A stretch of DNA of 64,000 nucleotides from Smallanthus sonchifolius (GCA_023525975.1 CM042044.1:15300501-15364500), one strand, 5' to 3'; shown: positions 33,077 through 45,920, numbered from the stretch's first letter. Notes: generated by a model not told the origin, from the letters alone. Program-made: numbers and translations.

Positions 33077-35293
33077 TTGTTACAACACAAAGATCGACAG
33101 TCAAAGTTTCATGCTAAATCAGTAGAAGGCATCTTCTTAGGATATGTTGCCAACTCACCATGCAAAAGAGTGTACAATACTGAAAGTCGTACTGTCGAAG
33201 AATGGTTCGAAGTGGATTACAGTAAATACAACAGTCCACCAGAACCTGTAGGTCCAGCTTGGGGTTTTGATTATGATAATCTTTTCAAGTCTTTCAATCT
33301 TCCTGATTTATCTGCTGACGATGCTGCAATGCTGTATCAATACTGTAGTGGCAAAGACAACTCCAATTTCTCAACGAGAAAAACTGTACCTATTCCTAGC
33401 CCCTGTTCCAATGTTGTATATGCATCAGAAACACATGAAACTGACACTGAAGAAGATACACATACTGAAGATGACAGAGCTCAAATCAGAAACAAAGTTC
33501 CAGTTGATCCTATTTACAATGAAACATCTTCAGGTGTAAACGATATGGGGGAGATAGGCACGAATATTGAAACAAATATTCAAGAAACCATTGTACCAGA
33601 GACAAGAATTCATAAGAATCATCCAATTGACAACATTATTGGTGATCCTAATGTCGGTGTTCAAACTCGTCACAGAACTGTAATTGAAAACCCCAGTCTT
33701 TATGCTGAGATTCTTAACACAGGTATCATAGAAACATGTTTAAAGGTTGCCTTCATATCGCAAATAGAGCCCAAGAATATCAAAGAGGCTCTAGCTGACA
33801 ATTGTTGGATTGAGACTATGCAAGAAGAAATGTATCAATTCAGAAAACTACATGTTTGGGATCTAATTGATTTACCAAGAGGTGTACATCCAATTGGAAC
33901 CAGATGGGTGTTCAAGTGCAAAACTGATGATCGACACATTGTAGTGAAAAATAAAGCAAGATTGATTGTTCAAGTTTTTTACAAACAAGAAGGTCTGGAT
34001 TATACAGAAGTCTATGCACCAGTTGCTAGACTTGAGGCCATCCGATTATTTATGTCTTATGCCTCTTATGTTGGCTTCAAGGTCTTTCAACTAGATGTAA
34101 AAAGTGCCTTTATGTATGGTAAAGTACATGAAGAAGTCTATGTCACTCAACCACCTGGTTTTGAAGACCCGTTATACCCGAATAAAGTATACAAGCTTGA
34201 CAAAGCACTTTATGGTCTTCATCAAGCACCAAGAGCGTGGTATGAGACTCTGTGAAAGCATCTATTGTCCAATGGTTTCGATCGAGGACAAATTGACTCG
34301 AATCTCTTCATACGAAAAGCATGAGGTGATATTCTATTTGTACAAGTATACGTTGATGATATCATTTTTGGGTCTACCAATGAAGAGATGTGTAAGGAAT
34401 TTGAGCAGGTGATGAAGTCCAACATTGAAATGAGCAACATGGGTGAAATGTCCTTTTTATTAGGACTGCAAGTCAGTCAAAGGTAAGATGACATTTATCT
34501 GCATCAAACTAAGTATGTCCAAGACATTTTGTCCAAATACAAAATGAATGATTGTACATCTTACGGCACACCTATTCTGGTCAATCATGATTTACATCCT
34601 GATAAAGAAGGAAAAGGATGTGGATTGTAGATTGTACCGAGGAATGATTGGATCCCTTATGTATCTCACAGCTTCAAGACCCGACATTATGTTTGCCGTC
34701 TGCTTGTGTTCAAGGTTTCAGTCACAACCGAAGGAATCAAATATGATTGCTGTAAAGAGAATATTCAGATACCTGAAAGGAAAACCCCGATTAGGTCTAT
34801 GGTATTCAAAACAGCAGTCGTTTGATTTCAAAGCTTACACTGATTCTGATTATGGCGGTTGTAATCTCGATAGAAAATCAACTCAGGTGGATGTCAATTC
34901 CTAGGAGACAGGCTGGTTTCATGGTAGTGTAAGAAGCAGTCAACAGTTTCCATCTCAACATGTGAAGCAGAGTACATTGCTGCTGCAAGCTGCTGCTCTC
35001 AGATATTATGGATTCAACAACAATTGAGAGATTACGGCTTAAATTATACTAGCACTCCTATGTTCATTGACAACATAGCCACCATGTCTATCACAATCAA
35101 CCCGGTGAAACATTCCAAAACTAAGCATATTGAAAGTCGTCACCATTTCATCCGTGATTGTGTTGAAAAACATCTAATTGAACTTGTAAAAGTTCACATG
35201 GATGATAATTTTGCTGATCTTTTCACCAAAGCTTTTGATCATACTCGTTTTGAACATCTTGTCAACTTGATAAGAATGTTCAATCCTGAATGA
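33077..35293 (+). pseudogene. pol: Copia reverse transcriptase and RNase H remnants
   Basis: The frame 33077-34255 covers the integrase tail and the RT start: GIFLGYVANSPCKRVYN, a long acidic linker, then WIETMQEEMYQFRKLHVWDL, GTRWVFKCK and the palm segment FQLDVKSAFMYGKVHEEVYV. A TGA at 34253 breaks it. The catalytic YVDD is readable at about 34350-34361 in another frame. RNase H pieces are at 34548-34904 (YLTASRPDIMFAV, AYTDSDYGGCNLDRKST) and 34960-35293 (CEAEYIAAASCCSQ in another frame; then HIESRHHFIRDCVE), ending at 35293. Non-functional. Confidence 0.88.
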
Positions 35294-36600
35294 TAAACGT
35301 TTTCAAAACAAACTTATTTCATGAAAGTTACATTTATTTTTGTTTTACATTTAATCTGTTTTATGTTAAAAAAAAATTTTTTAAGAAAAATACAAACAAA
35401 ATATAAAATTTTCAAAATCTCAATGTCATTTAAAAATTAGAGGAAATGATTGCACATCAGTTAGTGATCTAAATTTCTTACCACGAAGATGATTGCACCT
35501 TGATATACTTCAAATTTTCTTTGTTAAACTGTCAGTCAGCTAGAAGCATTCGCTAAATCATTAGTAGTGTGAAAACTAAATATTTTTTCTACAAAAGTGA
35601 TTTAAACCCATGTTATGAGGGGGGGTGTGTGTGTATAAGATTAACAAAAGATCATTATCAGAAATAGAATGTAAGATTTTGGCTAGTATTATCTGTTGAG
35701 ACCAATTTCGGGTGATGTCTTTAGCACAATTTTCAGATCACTTCATTGCCCATACTCACAAGTATGCAATGGGAAGCCGACCTAAGATATGTCTTGACAA
35801 CAATCGTCAAGCATATATTCTCCCTTTGATCACATCTGTTCCATTGAAGACATCCAGATAACAGTTGGATCCCGCTACCCAAGAATCTTCGGATTCCATA
35901 TATATTAGCCTGAATCTTCACAAAAAATACTCACGAGTCAAGTCAAATGAATCAATTGATTCTTGTTAATCCATATGGACTCTGCTTGATTTCTATGTGC
36001 TAAACGATATTACCTCAACCTGGTGATATTGATAATCCTTGGGAAAATCTTAGATATCATGAGATAATGCATTTACTTTTCCGTCTACACAACCGTGGGG
36101 TACACATTGTAGAACTCTAAATGGTACCATAACTCACATGAATTTGGTCGAAGAATGCTTATAGTTTCAAATCATATAATAGTGACAATTTGAATTACTA
36201 TGATATGACTTTCAAAATTAATTTCAAATAAGTATGTCATGATATGATCCCAAATTCTTTGAAAGTTTACCGGTATCACTATTGATACATGTTAGCCTAA
36301 TATGATCCTCTGATTATGACTTGACCAAAAAAGACGTTCACTGTAAGTATTCAATTACTCTATATTCTGTTTACTCTAGAAAAACAACAAAAAGATTTTC
36401 CATGTGTTTTAACATAAACTTTACAAAATGACAAAAAGATTTCCTTTACATTTCATTTCCAAACGCTTAGAAAAGCTAAAAATATTTTAAACTTCCAGAA
36501 ACATTTTTGTTACAAACAACAACTGAACTTATCTATCATGTTCGTCTTAGAAAATCTTCAAAAACAACAGGGATTTTTGAGTTTGAAAAAGCAAGTGAGT
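35294..36600 (+). other. 3' region of the Copia element, no ORF
   Basis: Between RNase H and the palindrome-promoter-like site. A G-rich tract GAGGGGGGG (35617-35625) followed by TGTGTGTGTATAAG resembles a polypurine tract, but what follows does not match the 5' LTR, so it may be the internal tract or coincidence. I see no env-like ORF. Confidence 0.5.
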
Positions 36601-36606
36601 TAAGCC

Positions 36607-36720
36607 ATGCGTACTTAACAAGTGCGCACGACTTAACTCATGCGTACTTGTTAAGTACGCATGAAGTAATTCATGCGCACTTAATTAAGTACGCACGACC
36701 TGTAGGGCAGGGCATATAAA
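36607..36720 (+). promoter_or_regulatory. Palindrome cluster plus TATA inside the Copia 3' region
   Basis: Three inverted repeats of the GCGTACTT/AAGTACGC type (36607-36628, 36640-36662 with perfect 10-bp arms around GTT, 36673-36695), then TATAAA at 36715-36720. The layout matches the LTR promoter at 28132-28194, although the surrounding sequence is unrelated. 36721-37077 would be the transcribed leader of whatever it drives, cut at 37078. Confidence 0.55.
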
Positions 36721-37077
36721 ACGGCAACATGCATTTACTCATCATTCAAACTCTTCACTTTACAGACCACAAGTTGATCATTTTCGCTCTAAAATCTTTG
36801 TGTTACCAAACCTCTTTTTCATCACGATTTCTGTTACAACATCACTCAAGGATCATTTGGTGAGAATATTGACCGATTTCAACCATTAAAACATCCAAAA
36901 TTCGGAGACTTTTTGGTGATCTTGAAGCTAGGTTTGGATGAACAAATTTTTAAGATCAAATGGTGTTTGCATGTGAAATTGAGCAACCATTCAAGTTTCT
37001 AATCATCATTCTAAGTCATTTAATACAAAATCTATCATTTTAACTTGCAAAAATTGGATTTTTTGATCTTGGGTTTG

Positions 37078-40000
37078 TGTGACACCCGACATTTCCACGT
37101 CGATATTCGTACATAACTTAAACGCGATTACATATTCCGGATTGACTTAGTTTCATGAATTAGGTACTAAAGTCTAGTAATAGCCATATATTGACCCATT
37201 TCATACTTTGGTAATTTTAGGAATTACGGGGTCACGTATACGCATAACCCGACTAATAAGAAAGTTGATGACTAACCTAAATGTCCAAATTAATGTCCAA
37301 AGATCCATAATACATGAAATATATGTTTATACATTCAAATATATATTTCAAAGTCCGCATTTCATTAAACGATTCGTAATGGCGAAAATCGAAGGTTTCA
37401 CCGTCTACCGACAATCCTAAACGTAACTACACGCAATAAAACATATATACAACCCATACAATACATGAGTTAAGTGTTTTTCACTAAAGTAGTCATAAAC
37501 TAGTAAACTATAATTTAAAATGTCATTAAAGAATCAAAATCCGCATTAAATTTCCGTTTCGAGCCCTAATCATGATTAACGCACCTAATGACCTAAATAT
37601 CCACACTGAATAATCATCTAATCACCTAACTACCCCAACCCCACCCCCCATTGACCTTTGGCCGAGATTTACCTTGTGGGGCCCACCCTACCACCCAAAC
37701 TCCTTCATACTTGATTTTTATATGTACAAGCCATGTTCATTCACCCAAACCCACACTCCAAGTCTCCATGATTGTTGTAAGGACAAGACACTCTCATTCA
37801 ACCACTATAACACTCAACCCATCTTAAACACTCAATATATTCATCCCATATACTCATTTGAATGAATCTAACATTCCATCCACCTCTTTTTCTCTCTCTT
37901 TTCTACGGCTCAACAACAACAATCTACACCTTCATCTTTTCCTTCAAGTTTTCATCCATTATCAAGCTTAAACCCTCCATATTTTGGTGAATCAAGAAGA
38001 ATTCCAAGTGTTTTCTCAAAGAATCAAGCCAAAGAGTTCAAGATCTTGCTATTTCTCTCTATAAATCATCATCTAAGGTGTTATCTTCCCTAGCTTGTCT
38101 AGTGGTAAAGACTTCCACTATTTCATCTTTATATTCGTAGTATTTTCTTTAAATCATGGTTTAAAATGTATAAGGATCACCCAAAGAAAAATGTTTTCTT
38201 CAAACTTCTAAACAAGAGCTAAAACTTTGTACAAACAAGTTTTATATGAAAATTGGTCAAAAAGAAAGTTTGTTGGTGACTTTCCTATCGATTTGTAAAG
38301 ATATTAGATTTTTGGGATATAAAAACATGTGTATAGACATTATAATTATTATGAACAACTATTGTGTGTATATATATGTATAATATATAAGTCACACATG
38401 TAAATAAACTTTAAATGAAGAGAAATCAACTCATAAATGTGTGAAAAAGCTAGATCTACAAGTAAAGAAACCCTAAAAATTTAATCTTGGACATATATGG
38501 ATGTATGGACATAACACCTATGGAATAAAGTAAATACTTGGACAAATCTGACTTGGGACTTTTAGAACATGTCACACATATCATAAAAATCAACTAGTTG
38601 GTAAACAAGAGTCAAACAAGTACAAAATTTGATTAGTTGATGATGTTGAGTAACTTAGAACCAAAACAGTAAGCTGGCAGATTCTTAGGTCCGACTTTTG
38701 AGGGCCATATCTCAACCAAAAACTAACCAAAAAGGACGATTCTTAGGTCTAAAATCAAGTACAAGGAGTCAAGAGTCCAACCCAAGTGGTTTCATAAAAT
38801 TTCGTTGAGTTTTGTTGCCCAAAAATGGTCATACGAGAAAAGGTATCAAGGCTGTCTTTTTCGGCAGAATTTGTGTCACTTTTGAGGGTCATAACATGGC
38901 CATAACAAGTCCAAACAAGTTGATTCCACTTTCTAAAGTTAGTATTTTATGTACATAGTAAAAGTTGTTGGGTCTTGGGTCATGAAAATGGGTCCAGGTC
39001 AGTCAATTAAAAGGAATCCCCAAGACACTCCAGAACCGAATGTTGCTGCCCTCTCTTGTCAGAATAAATATTTAGAAATACTTAAACATGTCATAAGTTG
39101 TTGATTAATACATCCCTGTAACCCTAAGACATGTAGGTATCTTGGTATAAAATTTCATGACTAAACGAGTTCATTTGGTTAATCAAAATGGCGACACACG
39201 GACAACTTAAAATTCAGGAAAATATCTATAGACTAGGGTTACCTTAATAATGTAGTTTGAAGTGAATAACTACCAAAACCCTAACATAATGTATATACGA
39301 CAACCTATGGATAAGCATCTGTTTGTATAACATAAATAATGTATATACGTGTGAATAAATACGAACACGCATCATGAAATTCAATGACAAGTCACCAATG
39401 GTTCGTCGGGTCACACTTTCAAAACGTAACACATGTATCGCCAATTCTAACATTTTGGGTGGATCTTATACACGTTCAACTTGTATGTTGACATCATATT
39501 ATAAGGTCTTAAGAAAACTGTAACTGTTAGGTCACGGTTAGGATAGTGTTGCATACACATCGGCCTTGCTAGCATTTACATGTTGAAAGCTTATCAGGTG
39601 AGTTTCCCAGCCCCCTTTTAACTTTTAAATGTTTTAGAAACACCGGGGGGAAAACATACTTGCTTACAAGTTTGAAAACATGAGACATCATTGTTTACTA
39701 CAGTTGGGAACATCATTGCCTGATACATTCGGGAAAACATAAAACGTACTTACAAACATTTTCATATGGTAGCAAGAAAACAAGACCCGACCTTTATGTT
39801 TGCATGAGTTAACACATATAGAGCACTGGAAGTCCCCTGAACATCATATTTATAACCATTAGCTATAGGTTAGCCTGAGATTCTATGGATAGTACTATTG
39901 GGATTGACACCCCCGGTCATGGTTAGTCGCGCTAACCATGGGTCCCTCTGGCCAAATGACCACATAGTGTTCAAACATTGCTCGTGAGGTATGAGCGAGG

Positions 40001-40440
40001 GGCAAAAAACCTGTGTCATGGTTTGGTTATGCTTCATGTATGTACATATTATTTGTATTCCTAGCTAGTCTACAAATGGGTCAACATTACTTGTTTTGTT
40101 TATCATATTCATTGAAACGTTTTCGTGCAGATGGATCTGCCAATCACTTATACACCAATGGTTTTGCCATTCATTTACGTGGAAATGTTTTTATAAATGT
40201 TTTCAAGGAAAACAGTTTCGTATTATGGCCATGTACACAGTATCAATGTTTTTAGGAAAAACGACTAATTTTATGACTATGACGTTATCACATGTTTTCA
40301 TTGGGAAAACTACTCGTTTTATGACTATGAATTCATCACATGTTTTCTAGAAAAACAACCTTACATTAAACCCGTGTACATATTTTCAATGTTTTCAAGG
40401 AATACTTAGATACTAAAGCCAGTATCTTAATCTTAGCTAA
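37078..40440 (+). repeat. Plus-strand Gypsy LTR, 3' end lost
   Basis: Starts TGTGACACCCGAC at 37078. Landmarks shared with the other Gypsy LTRs run in plus orientation: CAGGTGAGTTTCCCAG (39595) and a TCGCG-loop stem with 9-bp arms (39918-39940), followed by GTCCCTCTGGCCAAATG. No primer site follows. At about 40440 the sequence changes to the leader of a minus-strand element. The boundary is approximate. No ORF of interest. Confidence 0.65.
39918..39940 (+). other. Conserved stem-loop with TCGCG loop
   Basis: Arm CATGGTTAG, loop TCGCG, arm CTAACCATG: a perfect 9-bp stem, the longest of the four instances in the window. Confidence 0.75.
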
Positions 40441-40685
40441 AGTTCTACAAGGATGTATCTTTCTAGAGTAGTACCTCCAACAGATATGTTCCCAGGTAAG
40501 AGCGACGGGTCTAGGAGAGATTTATACACCGCTCTTTCCTTAGACAAAAAACTTCCGTTTGTCAGATAACTACATACCGGTCAGAAGGTTACATTGTTTT
40601 CTTATCTTAAAAGTATCAATGGCTAAAACTTAGATACTAGATCTAAGTATCTGATTCGCTAAAACCTGTGGTTCTCATACCAACC
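40441..40685 (-). mobile_element. Leader and primer site of Gypsy family X
   Basis: On the minus strand the LTR end GGTGTGACA is followed by GTTGGTATGAGAACC (primer site with two changes, about 40669-40683) and a leader. A stretch of this leader (TTCTGACCGGTATGTAGTTA) has a related copy inside the X-type LTR at 47725-47760. Confidence 0.65.
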
Positions 40686-42259
40686 TGTCACACCTCGCCT
40701 CAGGCACCCCTGGACGTGTGCGATCCCGATTGGTATCTCTAATTCTTTGATTTCAGAGTTTTTGTAAAATATAGCTGAAGTCTTTTTCAAAGTATCGTTT
40801 CATTATTCTTTCAACCTCAAGGATTGTATTTATAAATATCAAAACTCAGTTGAAAAACAAAAGCCTTTATTTACTTTATAAACATAGGGTTTCAATACCC
40901 CTTTCATTTGATTACAAAACATTGTTTGAAATCAAATACATGATGAGCCACTGGAAATAGTACAACACAAGGTTGATCAGTTCCCTGGTACTATCTCCTT
41001 TGTTTAGGATTTCCCTTTACACGAGGCCTGAGAATCCTACATGCATTCCATCCTTTTTCCTGGGTCAGATCTCATGTCTGCCCATACTCCCTTCTCATCA
41101 TATTTTAATCATTACCTGGAAAATATTTTGAAAATAAAACGTCAGCGCGAACGCTGGTGAATACAATATCTTGACATAAAATCATTTTGGCACAAACAAG
41201 TATTAATTTTATAATCACAGCTTCCTGTTCAATCTACACACTCAGCAGGCCCGTCCTGTTCAATCGCACCAAAGTATACACTGGCGTCATAGCTTATAAC
41301 AGCGGACAGGTCTACGCCTCCGGATTTGTTATAAGATAAGCACCGGCCGCAATCCGGAAATTTCACCCGAGACCCGTGTATCCCTTGCAAGTTTTACGTA
41401 TACATATGGCCTGAATGCTTGGTTCATAGAAGAACGTTGAGCATTATTTCATTAACCTTTATTTGGCCATTTTCGTAAATAAAGTGTCTGACACAAGTTT
41501 TCAAAGAGATAAAGTATTCACCTTGTTTTTGGAAATGAGCCTCTAGAGTCAAAAGCTTAACGTTTTAGCTTCTTAACTTGATTCTTCTAGCGTTACGACT
41601 TTTCTACAAGCGTTTCTTCCTTAACCGGGCACTACGAGGAGCGGGAGTTGGACCAGGATCTTCGGGGATCGTATACGGGAGCTTTTGAACGATATTTAGA
41701 AGTAGAGGATGAATTTGAGATGAGAAAATCGAATGAAATCGATCAAGTATTTATAGGCTAAAAACCTGACCCGTAGTGGACCGCTACACAGGCGGGTGGC
41801 AGTCCGCCACCGCCCCTTGTTGCATCAGCCCTAAATGTCACACTCTGATTGGACCGATCCTGGTTTTGTGGCTTGCGGACCGTTACCGCTGGACATAGCG
41901 GTCCGACACCCTTACGCGTGGCAAGTTCAGGTTACTTTGCGGCCGGTGGACCGTTACCACCTGACGTGGCAGTCCGCCACGAGTACGCGTGTCAAGATAT
42001 TTGACCATTAGTCACTTTACACATGGCTAACTCGGATTCATTGCTTAGTCCCTACGTAGCGGACCGTTACCATGTATGGTGACGGTCCGCCACCCATCCA
42101 ATACCCATAGCGGACCGTTATGATTAACCTTAGCGGTCCGCTAAGGTCTTAAATCTCACATTTTCCAAATTAAACCATGAAATTTAAGATGTTTTCACTT
42201 ATTGTCCATAGGGTTTTACCTTTTGTCAAATTTTGGACATTTTTGTGGCAGGTGTTACA
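40686..42259 (-). repeat. Gypsy family X LTR (1574 bp)
   Basis: Plus strand TGTCACACC...GGTGTTACA. TATA box on the minus strand at 41748-41757 (CCTATAAATA). Immediately upstream in sense lies a cluster of GCGGACCG/CGGTCCGC inverted repeats (41785-42152). Confidence 0.75.
41785..42152 (-). repeat. Cluster of GCGGACCG inverted repeats upstream of TATA
   Basis: Examples: GGTGGC...GCCACC at about 41795-41811; a 15-bp-arm stem GCGGACCGTTACCAT...ATGGTGACGGTCCGC with one mismatch around 42060-42091; CCTTAGCGG-T-CCGCTAAGG at 42131-42149 (perfect). The word occurs about ten times in 370 bp of LTR. Confidence 0.8.
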
Positions 42260-44784
42260 GAGGGAGAGACGATCTCGATTCAGTTTCCATTTGAAGAAGA
42301 TTGAACAGAGGAGCGGTGCCTTTGAAAATGAACCCTAGTGCCTACTGCAGGGAAATCACACCGAGATAGAGAAGGTTTTGGACTTCTAGAGGATATATGG
42401 ATGCTTTGGACTTCAAGAGGGAAATCAGAGCCTCGTTGCTCTTGATTCGACGGTATCCTTCAAAATCACACTTTTATTCGTTGTAGTTCTTGCTCTTTTC
42501 TTAGTTTTTTGTCTGACTGGTTGGGGGGATTAAACCCTAAATTACAACTTAAGTTGGTAATTTTTGTCTGTTCTTAGTTTGCTTTGATTTGAGTTCATCT
42601 CAGTCATCTTGTTTATGTTCTTAGTTTGAATATGGTTATTGATTAATATTTCGGTTATAATAAAAAAGGGAATTAATTTTACTGTTTGAATCCACTTGTT
42701 GTTCTTTAGAAAAAGAAAAAAATATTGCTGTAAAAAAAAGGAAGGAAAGGAGATATTGTTCTTTATGTGTGTTGCTTTATCCATTGACCTTTTAGTTCGT
42801 AGTGAGTTCTGTCCATCAAAAGTTTTTTGAAGAAAAAATCACTGCTTGACTAAGTCTGTCTATTAAATATTATTTGTTGTCGCTTATAGTTATTGATACA
42901 ACCGCCATTTTCAGTAATCTATTACTCAAACGGTGTGATTGTTGAAACTGTATATCTATATCTTCCGTTGCGTTTCTGATACGGCCCTGTGCTTTTAATT
43001 AATAAGAACATGGAAAAGCTGTTGAAAATTCTCGACTATATCAAAATAAAAGGATCCTAAGGGAATCTTTTTGGTTCATACTTGTTTGATTGAAGACTGT
43101 CGTTGGTATATGCTTCCGCTGCTATGTTGACTTGGTGAATCTAAACAAGAATCTCAAGAAAAATATTCACTTATGTTGATTTCTCTTCAAAGCACTGTAA
43201 GAGTCTCTAAAACCTTCTTTAACTATTTTTTTTACATTCTGTCACACGTATTGCTTATTTCTAGGCATATTGGGGTCGGGTTAGGAGGACCGGCATTGGA
43301 TTTATTTACCGGTGACAGATCATCAGTTTTATTTGTGCATTATACGTGTTGCATTCAGTCTTGTCTTTCAACCATGGTTCTGAATTCTTAAAATGTGTGT
43401 GCATTTCATTTTTCATATTAGATATGTTTCTGATAGTCTTATATGAATCTTGTGATTACTCTTTCTAAAAGTCGTGTGAATTTTGTGTTATAAAAGCTTT
43501 CTAAACAACACATGTGAGTTTATATGGTTGATAAATGTCTTGAAAGAACTAAAAGTTCCTATATGTCTTTATAATATGTTTGACATGTTTGCCAATTCAA
43601 TATTTTCAAGAATCTTAATATTGTCATATAATATGTTATTTTTATTCCACATGTATGGGTCATTAAACTTCATGGATCTTGTTTGTTGGGCTACTTTTAT
43701 TTTGGGTTGAGAGTTATATTGGTTCAAGTCTTCCTAAATGACGTGCATTCTTTAAGGCTTCTCTATAGGTTTGTTATCTTCTAACATGATTTCTTAACTG
43801 ATAAATTATCTATGTGTGACATGTTTGGATTATCAAATTGAGGGGGGTGTTAAAAATATTATCCATTTTTTCAATTTGACAATTATTTAGTTTTTCTTTT
43901 TATCATTTCTAATCCAAATTTTGTTTTCATTTGCATGATGGGCTTTTTTTCTCTGTTTGTCTAAATGGGCTACCAACCCATATACAAGTCTCAATTGCTG
44001 CCAAGTCCATTTGCTCATGTTTTCACCGACCATTCAAGTTAGACGGCTTCTTCTCTTCCCAAATTTGTTAGGGTTTCCCTAACCAAGAGCTCCCCACAGC
44101 CGCCATCTCCATGCGAGTTCCGTTGATGTTGTCCCGATAATTGCGGGTGATTGCTTTTGTTTCCTTTTCCGGTTGGCTCCATTCGGCTATTAATATTGCT
44201 TTGCTCCGTCTGTCTCAACCACGAACGATTAGTCTCACAACTAGTGTGTATCGTCTCTTTTGATTAGGGTTTCAAAACCCATCTCTGTTCGTCTTATTTT
44301 GCTATGTATTAGTGCTGATTGAAGGAATAAAACCGTATTAATCCGTCTTTTGACACATTCGAACACATTTTATATGATTATTTTGCATTAGATTATGAAG
44401 CAAGATTGAATTTCAATTGACTTGCTTAAATTTCTTAGTCCCAGAAGACAATGTAGCAACCGGTATCAGGTAGAGACACCGGATGGGTTACTCAAATGTA
44501 TGCATTAGCAGAGCGTGGTTTTGTGCCTCGGTTGTCGGCGGTAGGAGTCAGTTATTTGAATTTTGACTTGGACTGAGATGTATGTTTGCATTTTTACTTT
44601 GAACGAGATGGTTGTATGACTCTGCAGGAAGAGAATACAAGTTTGGCAAGAAAGGAGACACTTTCCATTAGAATATTAAATTTTGCAAACATGGTTCTTT
44701 TTGTTGCAAAGTTTATGCGTCCGCTAGGAGTGGTTTATTGGCCATAATTGCATCGACGTTAGATTCACTTCTCGATCTGTTATC
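42260..44784. other. Unassigned T-rich sequence
   Basis: No ORF longer than about 75 codons and no element ends that I recognise. Some stretches look like untranslated or intronic host-gene sequence (TTAGGGTTTCCCTAACC near 44070, GCCGCCATCTCCATG near 44100), but no exon chain can be supported. Confidence 0.4.
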
Positions 44785-45668
44785 ACGGTTCTTCTTGTGG
44801 TTTACAACATTCTCCATTCCCATCCTCTTGGGTTTGAACCGTGTGGGTGACATATATTCTTGGTTTATACAATATGTGTCTCAGCGGCGTAGCGCGGGTA
44901 GTAATTACTAGTTGCATACATTATGGTAACATCCATGACTTCCAATCTTCAAATACGTTATGAAGGGGAGTCGATATACGACCTAATTAACCTTTTGAAA
45001 AGTATGTTTCATCTACAGTTTAAACCAAATCCTTTTGAAGGCATGAAGAATCTGATTTATTACTTTTCCCAAACTCATTTCAAACAATCATGGAAGATGA
45101 TGGTTCATCTTAACAACCTGAAAAATTATGGTATTCCATTGGACATTATCGTTGCCTTTGATTTGATATTAGGGGATGCCTATGATCAATTGAAAAGGAA
45201 AGGGATAAGACAAGGTTTGGAGAAAAAGGAAATGAAACTAATGCTAATGCAACTGGCAAAGGAAAGGAAGTTAGTATGACGATTACTAACGAGTTTATTT
45301 CCAGGAAAAGGGATTAGAAAGGACGGCTTATGATGATGAATACTTTTGAACAATCCACATCAGGTATCCTTGTAATAGTACTTCAATCTTAGCAAATGGT
45401 TTGCAGGAAATGAGAAGGAACATAAGTAGCTGAAACAAAAGAGTTGAAGATCACCTCACCGTGTTAGCTTAAGATTCATGGCTTAATCATTTGAGCTATT
45501 CAAAATATCTTCATCCTAATGAGACACATTCAATGAGACTGAAATGGTGTGCATCTATAATCTTAATTAAAGAGGAGTCTGGATGATTGTGAGATAATTT
45601 CAATACGAAACATTCACCCGTCAATCTCTTTCCGGTATATATAAATAAGTATGCGAGACTAAATTGCG
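44785..45668 (+). repeat. Triplicated unit, copy A
   Basis: Starts at GGTTCTTCTTGTGGTTTAC and ends at AAGTATGCGAGAC. Related copies are B (45921-46486) and C (47973-48769). Contains the Copia-gag-like ORF and is followed by a 250-bp CACTA remnant. Confidence 0.88.
44923..45279 (+). pseudogene. Copia-gag-like ORF fragment, copy A
   Basis: 118 codons beginning MVTSMTSNLQIRYEGES. The blocks YDLINLLKSMFHLQFKP and LKNYGIPLDIIVAFDLI resemble the middle of Copia gag (UBN2 type), where LK.MF and SYVLKM..Y...L...G are expected. There is no zinc knuckle and no pol after it. Related copies are at 46058-46324 (ends at a stop after 88 codons) and 48116-48472 (118 codons). Copies differ by a few substitutions, so the ORF has stayed open in two of three copies. 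Probably a retroelement or retrogene fragment carried by duplication. Confidence 0.5.
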
Positions 45669-45920
45669 ACGCATTTACGACACGTATGCGACGAAAAGTA
45701 AAACCCTGATTTCTAACAAAATGCGTCGCAAATGTGTCAGGATTTGCGACACATTTCCGACGCAAACTTTTAATTTCGTATTTTATATTTATTAATACAT
45801 TAATAAAGATAATAATATAAGTTGCGTCGCAAATGTGTCGGAATTTGCGACACATTTTCGACACAAACTTTTAATTTCGTATTTTATATTTATTAATACA
45901 TTAATAAAGATAATAATATA
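45669..45920. repeat. CACTA subterminal remnant between copies A and B
   Basis: About two units of the GCGTCGCAAATGTGTCGG repeat that fills the CACTA element at 48773, without its terminal CACTA motif. The remnant starts right after GCGAGAC, the same host point where the full CACTA inserted in copy C. Confidence 0.8.

Larger units (their letters stand above)
27912..37077 (+). mobile_element. SIRE-like Copia element, decayed
   Basis: Plus-strand Copia order: 5' LTR (27912-28470), primer site (28473), leader, gag, protease, integrase, reverse transcriptase, RNase H (ending 35293), then a long 3' region up to the insertion of the next LTR at 37078. The large gag with two separated CCHC knuckles and the long region after RNase H resemble the SIRE/Maximus lineage. 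No 3' LTR matching the 5' one is seen, so it is truncated or interrupted. Many stops and shifts. Confidence 0.8.

Noticed and set aside
35617..35640. Polypurine tract and 3' LTR start of the SIRE-like element
   Set aside because: The following TGTGTGTGTATAAG sequence does not match the start of the 5' LTR at 27912, so a 3' LTR cannot be claimed here.
37078..42259. One Gypsy element with LTRs at 37078 and 40686
   Set aside because: The two LTRs are in opposite orientation and share only short conserved blocks; they belong to different elements.
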